A DNA stretch of 64,000 nt from Antedon mediterranea (lineage: Eukaryota; Echinodermata; Crinoidea; Comatulida; Antedonidae): assembly GCF_964355755.1 (NCBI RefSeq), contig NC_092678.1, forward strand, positions 10,514,922 through 10,578,921. The letters are read 5' to 3'. Both the position numbers and the translations under genes were made by a program. How positions within the stretch are numbered: the first letter of the stretch is position 1; each line of letters begins with the position of its first letter. The notes under the pieces were generated by a model. It was not told the origin of the DNA and did no database searches. It saw only the letters and a program-made list of their open reading frames with translations. Positions 1 to 12,276 of the stretch are shown here, in pieces.

Positions 1-885
1 GAAAATCACAAAATGGTCTAAAACGTCTCCAAATGCGATTTGAAGGTCTTCTGTACACTTTGATGTTTTGTGTGAAAAAGTTTTTTCAAAATGCTCAAAA
101 TGGTCTAAAACGTTTTTAAAACGATATTAAGCTATTTTGTGCTCTTTGATGTTTTTGTATAACCAAGTTTTTTCGAAAATCACAAAATGGTCTAAAACGT
201 CTCCAAATGCGATTTGAAGCTTTTCCAAGCACTTTGCTGTTTTTATGTTAACAAGTTTTTTCGAAAATCACAAAATGGTCTAAAACGTCTCAAAATACGA
301 TATTAAGCTGTTTTGTGCACTTTGATGATTTGTGTGAAAAGTTTTAACGAAATGCTCAAAATGGTCTAAAACGGTTTCTAATGTGATTTTAAGCACTTTG
401 ATGTTTTTATGTAGCCAAGTTTTTTCGAAAATCACAAAATGGTCAAAAACGTCTCCAAATGCGATTTGAAGCTTTTCTAAGCCCTTTGGTGTTTTTATGT
501 TAACAAGTTTTTTCGAAAATCACAAAATGGTCTAAAACGTCTTCAAATGCGATTTGAAGATATTCTGAGCACTTTGGTGTTTTTCTGTTAAAAAGTATTT
601 TCGAAAATCACAAAATGGTCTATAACGTCTCCAAATGCGATTTGAAGCTATTCTGTACACTTTGATGTTTTGTGTGAAAAAGTTTTGTCAAAATGCTCAA
701 AATGGTCTAAAACGTTTTTAAAACGATATTAAGCTATTTTGTGCTCTTTGATGTGTTTGTATAACCAAGTTTTTTCGAAAATCACAAAATGGTCTAAAAC
801 GTCTCCAAATGCGATTTGAAGCTTTTCCAAGCACTTTGCTGTTTTTATGTTAACAATTTTTTTCGAAAATCATAAAATGGTCTAA
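1..885. repeat. Left-edge segment, paralogue of 55403-56287
   Basis: Base 1 aligns with 55403 at a constant offset of 55,402. Both carry the unusual GGTCTTCTGTACAC and a TTTTTTCAAAATG tract early in the segment. They separate near 889, where the left copy continues CTCAAAATGCG and the right copy CTCCAAATGCG. This block is a fragment of the 15-kb unit in a different local order from unit II. Confidence 0.8.
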
Positions 886-1122
886 AACGTCTCAAAATGC
901 GATTTGAAGGTATTCTGAGCACTTTGGTGTTTTTGTGTGAAAAGTTTTAACGAAATGCTCAAAATGGTCTAAAACGGTTCTAATGTGATTTTAAGCACTT
1001 TGATGTTTTTGTATAACCAAGTTTCATCGAAATGCACAAAATGGTCTAAAACGTCTCCAAATGCGATTTAAAGCTATTCTAGACACTTTGATGTTTTGTG
1101 TGAAAAATTTTCTCGAAATGCT

Positions 1123-1260
1123 CAAAATGGTCTAAAACGTTTTCCAATACCATATTAAGCTATTTTGTGCAATTTGATGTTTTTGTGTAACCAAGTTTTT
1201 TGAAATGCGATTTGAAGATATTCTGAGGACTTTGGTGTTTTTATGTTAAAAAGTTTTTTC
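1123..1260. repeat. Class D monomer with a 30-bp-deleted neighbour
   Basis: Class D carries GTTTTCCAATACCATATTAAG and GCAATTTGATG after the core. The following monomer is shortened: its T-tract joins straight to GAAATGCGAT, losing about 30 bases that normally hold TCACAAAATGGTCTAAAACG. The same junction occurs near 1201, 6421, 7519, 16953, 18051, 20443, 32013, 33111, 35503, 53623 and 61077. One ancestral deletion has therefore been copied with the higher-order unit rather than arising repeatedly. Confidence 0.88.
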
Positions 1261-2045
1261 GAAAATCACAAAATGGTCTAAAACGTCTCCAAATGCGATT
1301 TGAAGATATTCTGAGCACTTTGGTGTTTTTATGTTAAAAAGTTTTTTGGAAAATCACAAAATGGTCTAAAACGACTCCAAATGCGATTTGAAGCTATCCT
1401 GTACACTTTGATGTTTTGTGTGAAAAAGTTTTGTCGAAATGCTCAAAATGGTCTAAAACGTTTTTAAAACGATATTAAGCTATTTTGTGCTCTTTGATGT
1501 TTTTGTGTAACCAAGTTTCATCGAAATGAACAAAATGGTCTAAAACGTCTCCAAATGCGATTTGAAGCTTTTCTAAGCACTTTGGTGTTTTTATGTTAAC
1601 AAGTTTTTTCGAAAATCACAAAATGGTCTAAAACGTCTCCAAATGCGATTTGAAGATATTCTGAGCACTTTGCTGTTTTTATGTTAACAAGTTTTTTCGA
1701 AAATCACAAAATGGTCTAAAACGTCTCAAAATGCTATTTGAAGGTATTCTGAGCACTTTGGTGTTTTTGTGTGAAAAGTTTTAACGAAATGCTCAAAATG
1801 GTCTAAAACGGTTCTAATGTGATTTTAAACACTTTGATGTTTTGTGTGAAAAAGTTTTGTCAAAATGCTGAAAATGGTCTAAAACGTTTTTAAAACGATA
1901 TTAAGCTATTTTGTGCTCTTTGATGTTTTTGTATAACCAAGTTTTTTCGAAAATCACAAAATGGTCTAAAACGTCTCCAAATGCGATTTGAAGATATTCT
2001 GAGCACTTTGGTGTTTTTATGTTAAAAAGTTTTTTCGAAAATCAC

Positions 2046-2133
2046 AAAATGGTCTAAAACGTCTCCAAATGCGATTTGAAGATATTCTGAGCACTTTGGT
2101 GTTTTTATGTTAAAAAGTTTTTTCGAAAATCAC
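2046..2133. repeat. Class A monomer, 88 bp (example)
   Basis: Reference example of the commonest class. From the CAAAATGG core it runs through AAAACGTCTCC, AAATGCGATTTGAAG, a variable hexamer (GATATT, GCTTTT or GCTATT in different copies), GCACTTTGGTGTTTTTATG, then TTAA and a T-tract meeting TCGAAAATCA. It contains the 10-bp palindrome TTTTCGAAAA. In many copies GTTAAC is also present, giving a TTAA that piggyBac-type transposases can use. Most arrays in the window contain runs of two or three A monomers in tandem. Confidence 0.95.
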
Positions 2134-2219
2134 AAAATGGTCTAAAACGTCTCCAAATGCGATTTGAAGCTATTCTATACACTTTGATGTTTTGTGTTAA
2201 AAAGTTTTGTCGAAATGCT
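2134..2219. repeat. Class A' monomer, 86 bp (example)
   Basis: Same first half as class A, but the second half reads GCTATTCT(G/A)TACACTTTGATG, TTTTGTGT and AAAAAGTTTTGTCGAAATG, ending in GCTC before the next core instead of TCAC. It is nearly always followed by a class B monomer, making an A-A-A'-B run that recurs many times. Confidence 0.9.
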
Positions 2220-2306
2220 CAAAATGGTTTAAAACGTTTTTAAAACGATATTAAGCTATTTTGTGCTCTTTGATGTTTTTGTGTAACCAAGTTTCATCGA
2301 AATGAA
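2220..2306. repeat. Class B monomer, 87 bp (example)
   Basis: After the shared core (here TGGTTTAAAACG) comes TTTTTAAAACGATATTAAG, then CTATTTTGTGCTCTTTGATG and GTGTAACCAAG. The second half diverges clearly from class A, so A and B are distinct ancient monomer lineages. GCTCAAAAT near the start and ATTTTGTGC about 40 bases later are imperfect inverted repeats, so a weak stem is possible within each B monomer. Confidence 0.9.
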
Positions 2307-2394
2307 CAAAATGGTCTAAAACGTCTCCAAATGCGATTTGAAGCTTTTCCAAGCACTTTGCTGTTTTTATGTTAACAAGTTTTTTCGAAAATCA

Positions 2395-2481
2395 CAAAAT
2401 TGTCTAAAACGTCTCAAAATGCGATTTGAAGGTATTCTGAGCACTTTGGTGTTTTTGTGTGAAAAGTTTTAACGAAAAGCT
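2395..2481. repeat. Class E monomer, 87 bp (example)
   Basis: A hybrid of the A and A' forms. It has AAAACGTCTCAAAATGCG (CTCA in place of CTCC), GGTATTCTGAGCACTTTGG, then TTTTTGTGTGAAAAGTTTTAACGAAA. It almost always precedes a short class C monomer, so E-C behaves as a fixed dimer of about 164-166 bp. Confidence 0.88.
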
Positions 2482-2558
2482 CAAAATGGTCTAAAACGGT
2501 TCTAATGTGATTTTAAGCACTTTGATGTTTTTGTACAACCAAGTTTCATCGAAATGCT
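2482..2558. repeat. Class C short monomer, 77-79 bp (example)
   Basis: The core is followed by GG(T)TTCTAATGTGATTTTAA and then directly by (G/C)CACTTTGATG. Compared with other classes it lacks about 9 bases between the TTTTAA and CACTTTG segments. Copies with GGTTC are 77 bp (2482 to 2559) and copies with GGTTTC are 79 bp (2821 to 2900). Because it is not 86-88 bp it shifts the spacing of the array wherever it occurs. Confidence 0.9.
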
Positions 2559-5500
2559 CAAAATGGTCTAAAACGTTTTTAAAACGATATTAAGCTATTT
2601 TGTGCTCTTTGATGTTTTTGTGTAACCAAGTTTTTTCGAAAATCACAAAATGGTCTAAAACGTCTCCAAATGCGATTTGAAGCTTTTCTAAGCACTTTGG
2701 TGTTTTTATGTTAACAAGTTTTTTTGAAAATCACAAAATGGTCTAAAACGTCTCAAAATGCGATTTGAAGGTATTCTGAGCACTTTGGTGTTTTTGTGTG
2801 AAAAGTTTTAACGAAATGCTCAAAATGGTCTAAAACGGTTTCTAATGTGATTTTAACCACTTTGATGTTTTTGTGTAACCAAGTTCTTTTCGAAAATCAC
2901 AAAATGGTCTAAAACGTCTCCAAATGCGATTTGAAGCTTTTCTAAGCACTTTGGTGTTTTTATGTTAACAAGTTTTTTCGAAAATCACAAAATGGTCTAA
3001 AACGTCTCAAAATGCGATTTGAAGGTATTCTGAGCACTTTGGTGTTTTTGTGTGAAAAGTTTTAACGAAATGCTCAAAATGGTCTAAAACGGTTTCTAAT
3101 GTGATTTTAACCACTTTGATGTTTTTGTGTAACCAAGTTTTTTCGAAAATCACAAAATGGTCTAAAACGTCTCCAAATGCGATTTGAAGCTTTTCTAAGC
3201 ACTTTGGTGTTTTTATGTTAACAAGTTTTTTCGAAAATCACAAAATGGTCTAAAACGTCTCCAAATGCGATTTGAAGCTATTCTGTACACTTTGATGTTT
3301 TGTGTGAAAAGTTTTAACGAAATGCTCAAAATTGTCTAAAACGGTTTCTAATGTGATTTTAAGCACTTTGATGTTTTTGTAAAACCAAGTTTCATCGAAA
3401 TGCACAAAATGGTCTAAAACGTCTCCAAATGCGATTTGAAGCTTTTCCAAGCACTTTGGTGTTTTTATGTTAACAAGGTTTTTCGAAAATCACAAAATGG
3501 TCTAAAACGTCTCCAAATGCGATTTGAAGCTTTTCCAAGCACTTTGCTGTTTTTATGTTAACAAGTTTTTTCGAAAATCACAAAATGGTCTAAAACGTCT
3601 CAAAATACGATATTAAGCTGTTTTGTGCACTTTGATGATTTGTGTGAAAAGTTTTAACGAAATGCTCAAAATGGTCTAAAACGGTTTCTAATGTGATTTT
3701 AAGCACTTTGATGTTTTTATGTAGCCAAGTTTTTTCGAAAATCACAAAATGGTCAAAAACGTCTCCAAATGCGATTTGAAGCTTTTCTAAGCACTTTGGT
3801 TTTTTTATGTTAACAAGTTTTTTCGAAAATCACAAAATGGTCTAAAACGTCTTCAAATGCGATTTGAAGATATTCTGAGCACTTTGGTGTTTTTCTGTTA
3901 AAAAGTATTTTCGAAAATCACAAAATGGCCTAAAACGTCTCCAAATGCGATTTGAAGCTATTCTGTACACTTTGATGTTTTGTGTGAAAAAGTTTTGTCA
4001 AAATGCTCAAAATGGTCTAAAACGTTTTTAAAACGATATTAAGCTATTTTGTGCTCTTTGATGTGTTTGTATAACCAAGTTTTTTCGAAAATCACAAAAT
4101 GGTCTAAAACGTCTCCAAATGCGATTTGAAGCTTTTCCAAGCACTTTGCTGTTTTTATGTTAACAATTTTTTTCGAAAATCATAAAATGGTCTAAAACGT
4201 CTCCAAATGCGATTTGAAGCTATTCTGTACACTTTGATGTTTTGTGTGAAAAGTTTTGTCGAAATGCTCAAAATGGTCTAAAACGTTTTTAAAACGATAT
4301 TAAGCTATTTTGTGCTCTTTGATGTTTTTGTGTAACCAAGTTTCATCGAAATGAGCAAAATGGTCTAAAACGTCTCCAAATGCGATTTGAAGCTTTTCTA
4401 AGCACTTTGGTGTTTTTATGTTAACAAGTTTTTTCGAAAATCACAAAATGGTCTAAAACGTCTCAAAATGCTATTTGAAGGTATTCTGAGCACTTTGGTG
4501 TTTTTGTGTGAAAAGTTTTAACGAAATGCTCAAAATGGTCTAAAACGGTTCTAATGTGATTTTAAGCACTTTGATGTTTTTGTATAACCAAGTTTCATCG
4601 AAATGCTCAAAATGGTCTAAAACGTTTTTAAAACGATATTAAGCTATTTTGTGCTCTTTGATGTTTTTGTGTAACGAAGTTTCATCGAAATGAACAAAAT
4701 GGTCTAAAACGTCTCCAAATGCGATTTGAAGCTTTTCCAAGCACTTTGCTGTTTTTATGTTAACAAGTTTTTTCGAAAATCACAAAATGGCCTAAAACGT
4801 CTCAAAATGCGATTTCAAGGTATTCTGAGCACTTTGGTGTTTTTGTGTGAAAGGTTTTAACGAAATGCTCAAAATGGTCTAAAACGGTTTCTAATGTGAT
4901 TTAAAGCACTTTGATGTTTTTGTATAACCAAGTTTCATCGAAATGCACAAAATGGTCTAAAACGTCTCCAAATGCGATTTGAAGCTTTTCTAAGCACTTT
5001 GCTGTTTTTATGTTAACAAGTTTTTTCGAAAATCACAAAATGGTCTAAAACGTCTCCAAATGCGATTTGAAGATATTCTGAGCACTTTGGTGTTTTTATG
5101 TTAAAAAGTTTTTTCGAAAATCACAAAAATAATGGTCTAAAACGTCTCCAAATGCGATTTGAAGATATTCTGAGCACTTTGGTGTTTTTATGTTAACAAG
5201 TTTTTTCGAAAATCACAAAATGGTCTAAAACGTCTCCAAATGCGATTTGAAGCTATTCTGTACACTTTGATGTTTTGTGTGAAAAAGTTTTGTCGAAATG
5301 CTCAAAATGGTCTAAAACGTTTTTAAAACGATATTAAGCTATTTTGTGCTCTTTGATGTTTTTCTGTAACCAAGTTTTATCGAAATGAACAAAATGGTCT
5401 AAAACGTCTCCAAATGCGATTTGAAGCTTTTCCAAGCACTTTGCTGTTTTTATGTTAACAAGTTTTTTCGAAAATCACAAAATGGTCTAAAACGTCTCAA

Positions 5501-8500
5501 AATGCGATTTGAAGGTATTCTGAGCACTTTGGTGTTTTTGTGTGAAAAGTTTTAACGAAATGCTCAAAATTGTCTAAAACGGTTTCTAATGTGATTTTAA
5601 GCACTTTGATGTTTTTGTAAAACCAAGTTTCATCGAAATGAACAAAATGGTCTAAAATGTCTCCAAATGCGATTTGAAGCTTTTCCAAGCACTTTGCTGT
5701 TTTTATGTTAACAAGCTTTTTCGAAAATCACAAAATGGTCTAAAACGTCTCCAAATGCGATTTGAAGATATTCTGAGCACTTTGGTGTTTTTATGTTAAA
5801 AAGTTTTTTCGAAAATCACAAAATGGTCTAAAACGTCTCCAAATGCGATTTGAAGATATTCTGAGCACTTTGGTGTTTTTATGTTAAAAAGTTTTTTCGA
5901 AAATCACAAAATGGTCTAAAACGTCTCCAAATGCGATTTGAAGCTATTCTGTACACTTTGATGTTTTGTGTGAAAAAGTTTTGTCGAAATGCTCAAAATG
6001 GTTTAAAACGTTTTTAAAACGATATTAAGTTATTTTGTGCTGTTTGATGTTTTTGTGTAACCAAGTTTCATCGAAATGAACAAAATGGTCTAAAACGTCT
6101 CCAAATGCGATTTGAAGCTTTTCCAAGCACTTTGCTGTTTTTATGTTAACAAGTTTTTTCGAAAATCACAAAATGGTGTAAAACGTCTCAAAATGCGATT
6201 TGAAGGTATTCTGAGCACTTTGGTGTTTTTGTGTGAAAAGTTTTAACGAAATGCTCAAAATGGTCTAAAACGGTTCTAATGTGATTTTAAGCTATTCTAG
6301 ACACTTTGATGTTTTGTGTGAAAAAGTTTTCTCGAAATGCTCAAAATGGTCTAAAACGTTTTCCAATACCATATTAAGCTATTTTGTGCAATTTGATGTT
6401 TTTGTGTAACCAAGTTTTTTGAAATGCGATTTGAAGATATTCTGAGGACTTTGGTGTTTTTATGTTAAAAAGTTTTTTCGAAAATCACAAAATGGTCTAA
6501 AACGTCTCCAAATGCGATTTGAAGATATTCTGAGCACTTTGGTGTTTTTATGTTAAAAAGTTTTTTCGAAAATCACAAAATGGTCTAAAACGTCTCCAAA
6601 TGCGAGTTGAAGCTATTCTGTACACTTTGATGTTTTGTGTGAAAAAGTTTTGTCGAAATGCTCAAAATGGTCTAAAACGTTTTTAAAACGATATTAAGCT
6701 ATTTTGTGCTCTTTGATGTTTTTGTGTAACCAAGTTTTTTCGAAAATCACAAAATGGTCTAAAACGTCTCCAAATGCGATTTGAAGCTTTTCTAAGCACT
6801 TTGGTGTTTTTATGTTAACAAGTTTTTTCGCAAATCACAAAATGGTCTAAAACGTCTCCAAATGCGATTTGAAGATATTCTGAGCACATTGGTGTTTTTA
6901 TGTTAAAAAGTTTTTTCGAAAATCACAAAATGGTCTAAAACGTTTCCAAATGCGATTTGAAGCTCTTCTGTACACTTTGATGTTTTGTGTGAAAAAGTTT
7001 TTTCGAAATGCTCAAAATGGTCTAAAACGTTTTTAAATACGATATTAAGCTGTTTTGTGCACTTTGATGGTTTGTGTGAAAAGTTTTAACGAAATGCTCA
7101 AAATGGTCAAAAACGGTTTCTAATGTGATTTTAAGCACTTTGATGTTTTTGTGTAACCAAGTTTTTTCGAAAATCACAAATTGGTCTAAAACGTCTCCAA
7201 ATGCGATTTGAAGCTTTTCTAAACACTTTGGTGCTTTTATGTTAACAAGTTTTTTCGAAAATCACAAAATGGTCTAAAACGTCTCCAAATGCGATTTGAA
7301 GCTTTTCTAAACACTTTGGTGTTTTTATGTTAACAAGTTTTTTCGAAAATCACAAAATGGTCTAAAACGTCTCCAAATGCGATTTGAAGATATTCTGTAC
7401 ACTTTGATGTTTTGTGTGAAAAAGTTTTCTCGAAATGCTCAAAATGGTCTAAAACGTTTTCCAATACCATATTAAGCTATTTTGTGCAATTTGATGTTTT
7501 TGTGTAACCAAGTTTTTTGAAATGCGATTTGAAGATATTCTGAGCACTTTGGTGTTTTTATGTTAAAAAGTTTTTTCGAAAATCACAAAATGGTCTAAAA
7601 CGTCTCCAAATGCGATTTGAAGATATTCTGAGCACTTTGGTGTTTTTATGTTAAAAAGTTTTTTCGAAAATCACAAAATGGTCTAAAACGTCTCCAAATG
7701 CGATTTGAAGCTATTCTGTACACTTTGATGTTTTGTGTGAAAAAGTTTTGTCGAAATGCTCAAAATGGTCTAAAACGTTTTTAAAACGATATTAAGCTAT
7801 TTTGTGCTCTTTGATGTTTTTGTGTAACCAAGTTTTTTCGAAAACCACGAAATGGTCTAAAACGTCTTCAAATGCGATTTGAAGCTTTTCTAAGCACTTT
7901 GGTGTTTTTATGTTAACAAGTTTTTTCGCAAATCACAAAATGGTCTAAAACGTCTCCAAATGCGATTTGAAGATATTCTGAGCACATTGGTGTTTTTATG
8001 TTAAAAAGTTTTGTCGAAATGCTCAAAATGGTCTAAAACGTTTTTAAAACGATATTAAGCTATTTTGTCCTCTTTGATGTTTTTATGTAACCAAGTTTCA
8101 TCGAAATGAACAAAATGGTCTAAAACGTCTCCAAATGCGATTTGAAGCTTTTCCAAGCACTTTGCTGTTTTTATGTTAACAAGTTTTTTCGAAAATCACA
8201 AAATGGTCTAAAACGTCTCAAAATGCGATTTGAAGGTATTCTGAGCACTTTGGTGTTTTTGTGTGAAAAGTTTTAACGAAATGCTCAAAATGGTCTAAAA
8301 CGGTTTCTAATGTGATTTTAAGCACTTTGATGTTTTTGTATAACCAAGTTTCATCGAAATTCACAAAATGGTCTAAAACGTCTCCAAATGCGATTTTAAG
8401 CTTTTCTAAGCACTTTGGTGTTTTTATGTTAACAAGGTTTTTCGAAAATCACAAAATGGTCTAAAACGTCTCCAAATGCGATTTGAAGATATTCTGAGCA

Positions 8501-11500
8501 CTTTGGTGTTTTTATGTTAACAAGTTTTTTCGAAAATCACAAAATGGTCTAAAACGTCTAAAAATACGATATTAAGCTGTTTTGTGCACTTTGATGATTT
8601 GTGTGAAAAGTTTTAACGAAATGCTCAAAATGGTCTAAAACGGTTTCTAATGTGATTTTAAGCACTTTGATGTTTTTATGTAGCCAAGTTTTTTCGAAAA
8701 TCACAAAATGGTCAAAAACGTCTCCAAATGCGATTTGAAGCTTTTCTAAGCACTTTGGTTTTTTTATGTTAACAAGTTTTTTCGAAAATCACAAAATGGT
8801 CTAAAACGTCTTCAAATGCGATTTGAAGATATTCTGAGCACTTTGGTGTTTTTCTGTTAAAAAGTATTTTCGAAAATCACAAAATGGTCTAAAACGTCTC
8901 CAAATGCGATTTGAAGCTATTCTGTACACTTTGATGTTTTGTGTGAAAAAGTTTTGTCAAAATGCTCAAAATGGTCTAAAACGTTTTTAAAACGATATTA
9001 AGCTATTTTGTGCTCTTTGATGTGTTTGTATAACCAAGTTTTTTCGAAAATCACAAAATGGTCTAAAACGTCTCCAAATGCGATTTGAAGCTTTTCCAAG
9101 CACTTTGCTGTTTTTATGTTAACAATTTTTTTCGAAAATCATAAAATGGTCTAAAACGTCTCCAAATGCGATTTGAAGCTATTCTGTACACTTTGATGTT
9201 TTGTGTGAAAAGTTTTGTCGAAATGCTCAAAATGGTCTAAAACGTTTTTAAAACGATATTAAGCTATTTTGTGCTCTTTGATGTTTTTGTGTAACCAAGT
9301 TTCATCGAAATGAACAAAATGGTCTAAAACGTCTCCAAATGCGATTTGAAGCTTTTCTAAGCACTTTGGTGTTTTTATGTTAACAAGTTTTTTCGAAAAT
9401 CACAAAATGGTCTAAAACGTCTCCAAATGCGATTTGAAGCTTTTCTAAGCACTTTGGTGTTTTTATGTTAACAAGTTTTTTCGAAAATCACAAAATGGTC
9501 TAAAACGTCTCAAAATGCGATTTGAAGGTATTCTGAGCACTTTGGTGTTTTTGTGTGAAAAGTTTTAACGAAATGCTCAAAATGGTCTAAAACGGTTTCT
9601 AATGTGATTTTAACCACTTTGATGTTTTTGTGTAACCAAGTTCTTTTCGAAAATCACAAAATGGTCTAAAACGTCTCCAAATGCGATTTGAAGCTCTTCT
9701 GTACACTTTGATGTTTTGTGTGAAAAAGTTTTGTCGAAATGCTCAAAATGGTCTAAAACGTTTTTAAATACGATATTAAGCTGTTTTGTGCACTTTGATG
9801 ATTTGTGTGAAAAGTTTTAACGAAATGCTCAAAATAGTCTATAACGGTTTCTAATGTGATTTTAAGCACTTTGATGTTTTTGTGTAATCAAGTTTTTTTG
9901 GAAATCACAAAATGGTCTAAAACGTCTCCAAATGCGATTTGAAGCTTTTCTAAGCACTTTGGTGTTTTTATGTTAACAAGTTTTTTCGAAAATCACAAAA
10001 TGGTCTAAAACGTCTCAAAATGCGATTTGAAGGTATTCTGAGCACTTTGGTGTTTTTGTGTGAAAAGTTTTAACGAAATGCTCAAAATGGTCTAAAACGG
10101 TTTCTAATGTGATTTTAACCACTTTGATGTTTTTGTGTAACCAAGTTTTTTCGAAAATCACAAAATGGTCTAAAACGTCTCCAAATGCGATTTGAAGCTA
10201 TTCTGTACACTTTGATGTTTTGTGTGAAAAAAGTTTTGTCGAAATGCTCAAAATGGTCTAAAACGTTTTTAAAACGATATTAAGCTATTTTATGCTCTTT
10301 GATGTTTTTGTGTAACCAAGTTTTTTCGAAAATCACAAAATTGTCTAAAACGTCTCCGAATGCGATTTGAAGCTCTTCTGTACACTTTGATGTTTTGTGT
10401 GAAAAAGTTTTCTCGGAATGCTAAAAATGGTATAAAAACGTTTTCCAATACCATATTAAGCTATTTTGTGCAATTTGATGTTTTTGTGTAACCAAGTTTT
10501 TTCGAAAATCACAAAATTGTCTAAAACGTCTCCGAATGCGATTTGAAGCTCTTCTGTACACTTTGATGTTTTGTGTGAAAAAGTTTTCTCGAAATGCTAA
10601 AAATGGTCTAAAACGTTTTCCAATACCATATTAAGCTATTTTGTGCAATTTGATGTTTTTGTGTAACAAAGTTTTTTCGAAAATCACAAAATGGTCTAAT
10701 ACGTCTCCAAATGCGATTTGAAGATATTCTGAGCACTTTGGTGTTTTTATGTTAAAAAGTTTTTTGGAAAATCACAAAATGGTCTAAAACGACTCCAAAT
10801 GCGATTTGAAGCTATCCTGTACACTTTGATGTTTTGTGTGAAAAAGTTTTGTCGAAATGCTCAAAATGATCTAAAACGTTTTTAAAACGATATTAAGCTA
10901 TTTTGTGCTCTTTGATGTTTTTGTGTATCCAAGTTTCATCGAAATGAACAAAATGGTCTAAAACGTCTCCAAATGCGATTTGAAGGTATTCTGAGCACTT
11001 TGGTGTTTTTGTGTGAAAAGTTTTAACGAAATGCTCAAAATGGTCTAAAACGGTTTCTAATGTGATTTTAACCACTTTGATGTTTTTGTGTAACCAAGTT
11101 CTTTTCGAAAATCACAAAATGGTCTAAAACGTCTCCAAATGCGATTTGAAGCTTTTCTAAGCACTTTGGTGTTTTTATGTTAAAAAGTTTTTTCGAAAAT
11201 CACAAAATGGTCTAAAACGTCTCCAAATGCGATTTGAAGCTCTTCTGTACACTTTGATGTTTTGTGTGAAAAAGTTTTGTCGAAATGCTCAAAATGGTCT
11301 AAAACGTTTTTAAATACGATATTAAGCTGTTTTGTGCACTTTGATGATTTGTGTGAAAAGTTTTAACGAAATGTTCAAAATAATCTAAAACGGTTTCTAA
11401 TGTGATTTTAAGCACTTTGATGTTTTTGTGTAACCAAGTTTTTTCGGAAATCACAAAATGGTCTAAAACGTCTCAAAATGCGATTTGAAGCTTTTCTAAG

Positions 11501-12276
11501 CACTTTGGTGTTTTTATGTTAACAAGTTTTTTCGAAAATCACAAAATGGTCTAAAACGTCTCAAAATGCGATTGAAGGTATTCTGAGCACTTTGGTGTTT
11601 TTGTGTGAAAAGTTTTAACGAAATGCTCAAAATGGTCTAAAACGGTTCTAATGTGATTTTAAGCACTTTGATGTTTTTGTATAACCAAGTTTCATCGAAA
11701 TGCTCAAAATGATGTAAAACGTTTTTAAAACGATATTAAGCTATTTTGTGCTCTTTGATGTTTTTGTGTAACCAAGTTTTTTCGAAAATCACAAAATGGT
11801 CTAAAACGTCTCCAAATGCGATTTGAAGCTTTTCTAAGCACTTTGGTGTTTTTATGTTAACAAGTTTTTTCGAAAATCACAAAATGGTCTAAAACGTCTC
11901 AAAATGCGATTTGAAGGTATTCTGAGCACTTTGATGTTTTGTGTTAAAAAAGTTTTGTCGAAATGCTCAAAATGGTCTAAAACGTTTTTAAAACGATATT
12001 AAGCTATTTTGTGCTCTTTGATGTTTTTGTGTAACCAAGTTTTATCGAAATGAACAAAATGGTCTAAAACGTCTCCAAATGCGATTTGAAGCTTTTCCAA
12101 GCACTTTGCTGTTTTTATGTTAACAAGTTTTTTCGAAAATCACAAAATGGTCTAAAACATCTCCAAATGCGATTTGAAGATATTCTGAGCACTTTGGTGT
12201 TTTTATGTTAAAAAGTTTTTTCGAAAATCACAAAATGGTCTAGAACGTCTCCAAATGCGATTTGAAGCTCTTCTGT

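Larger units (their letters stand above)
1829..12276. repeat. Higher-order unit I (shortened)
   Basis: Aligns with unit II at an offset of 10,448 from 1829, changing to 10,532 after loss of one 88-bp monomer near 4.4-4.5 kb and a 4-bp gain near 5127, and to 12,924 from about 7.82 kb. The last jump means unit I lacks about 2,392 bp (around 27 monomers) present at roughly 18360-20750 of unit II. A further loss of about 250 bp lies near 11.93 kb. The rare TTTTGTCCTCTTTGATG variant at about 8068 recurs at 20992 and 36052, supporting the alignment. Confidence 0.8.

Noticed and set aside
3250-3450. Recurring 60-101 codon minus-strand open frames (peptides of the form MEKLQIAFGDVLDHFVHFDE) at 3250, 5497, 10893, 13698, 16029, 18587, 18915, 23817, 29020, 31090, 33647, 33975, 39682, 42040, 47713, 50880, 51785, 52095, 58334, 59239, 59549 and 63048
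   Set aside because: They are satellite monomers in translation. The monomer is not a multiple of three, frames shift at each repeat, short C monomers and indels break them, and there is no conserved start context or domain. Their repetition follows DNA copying.
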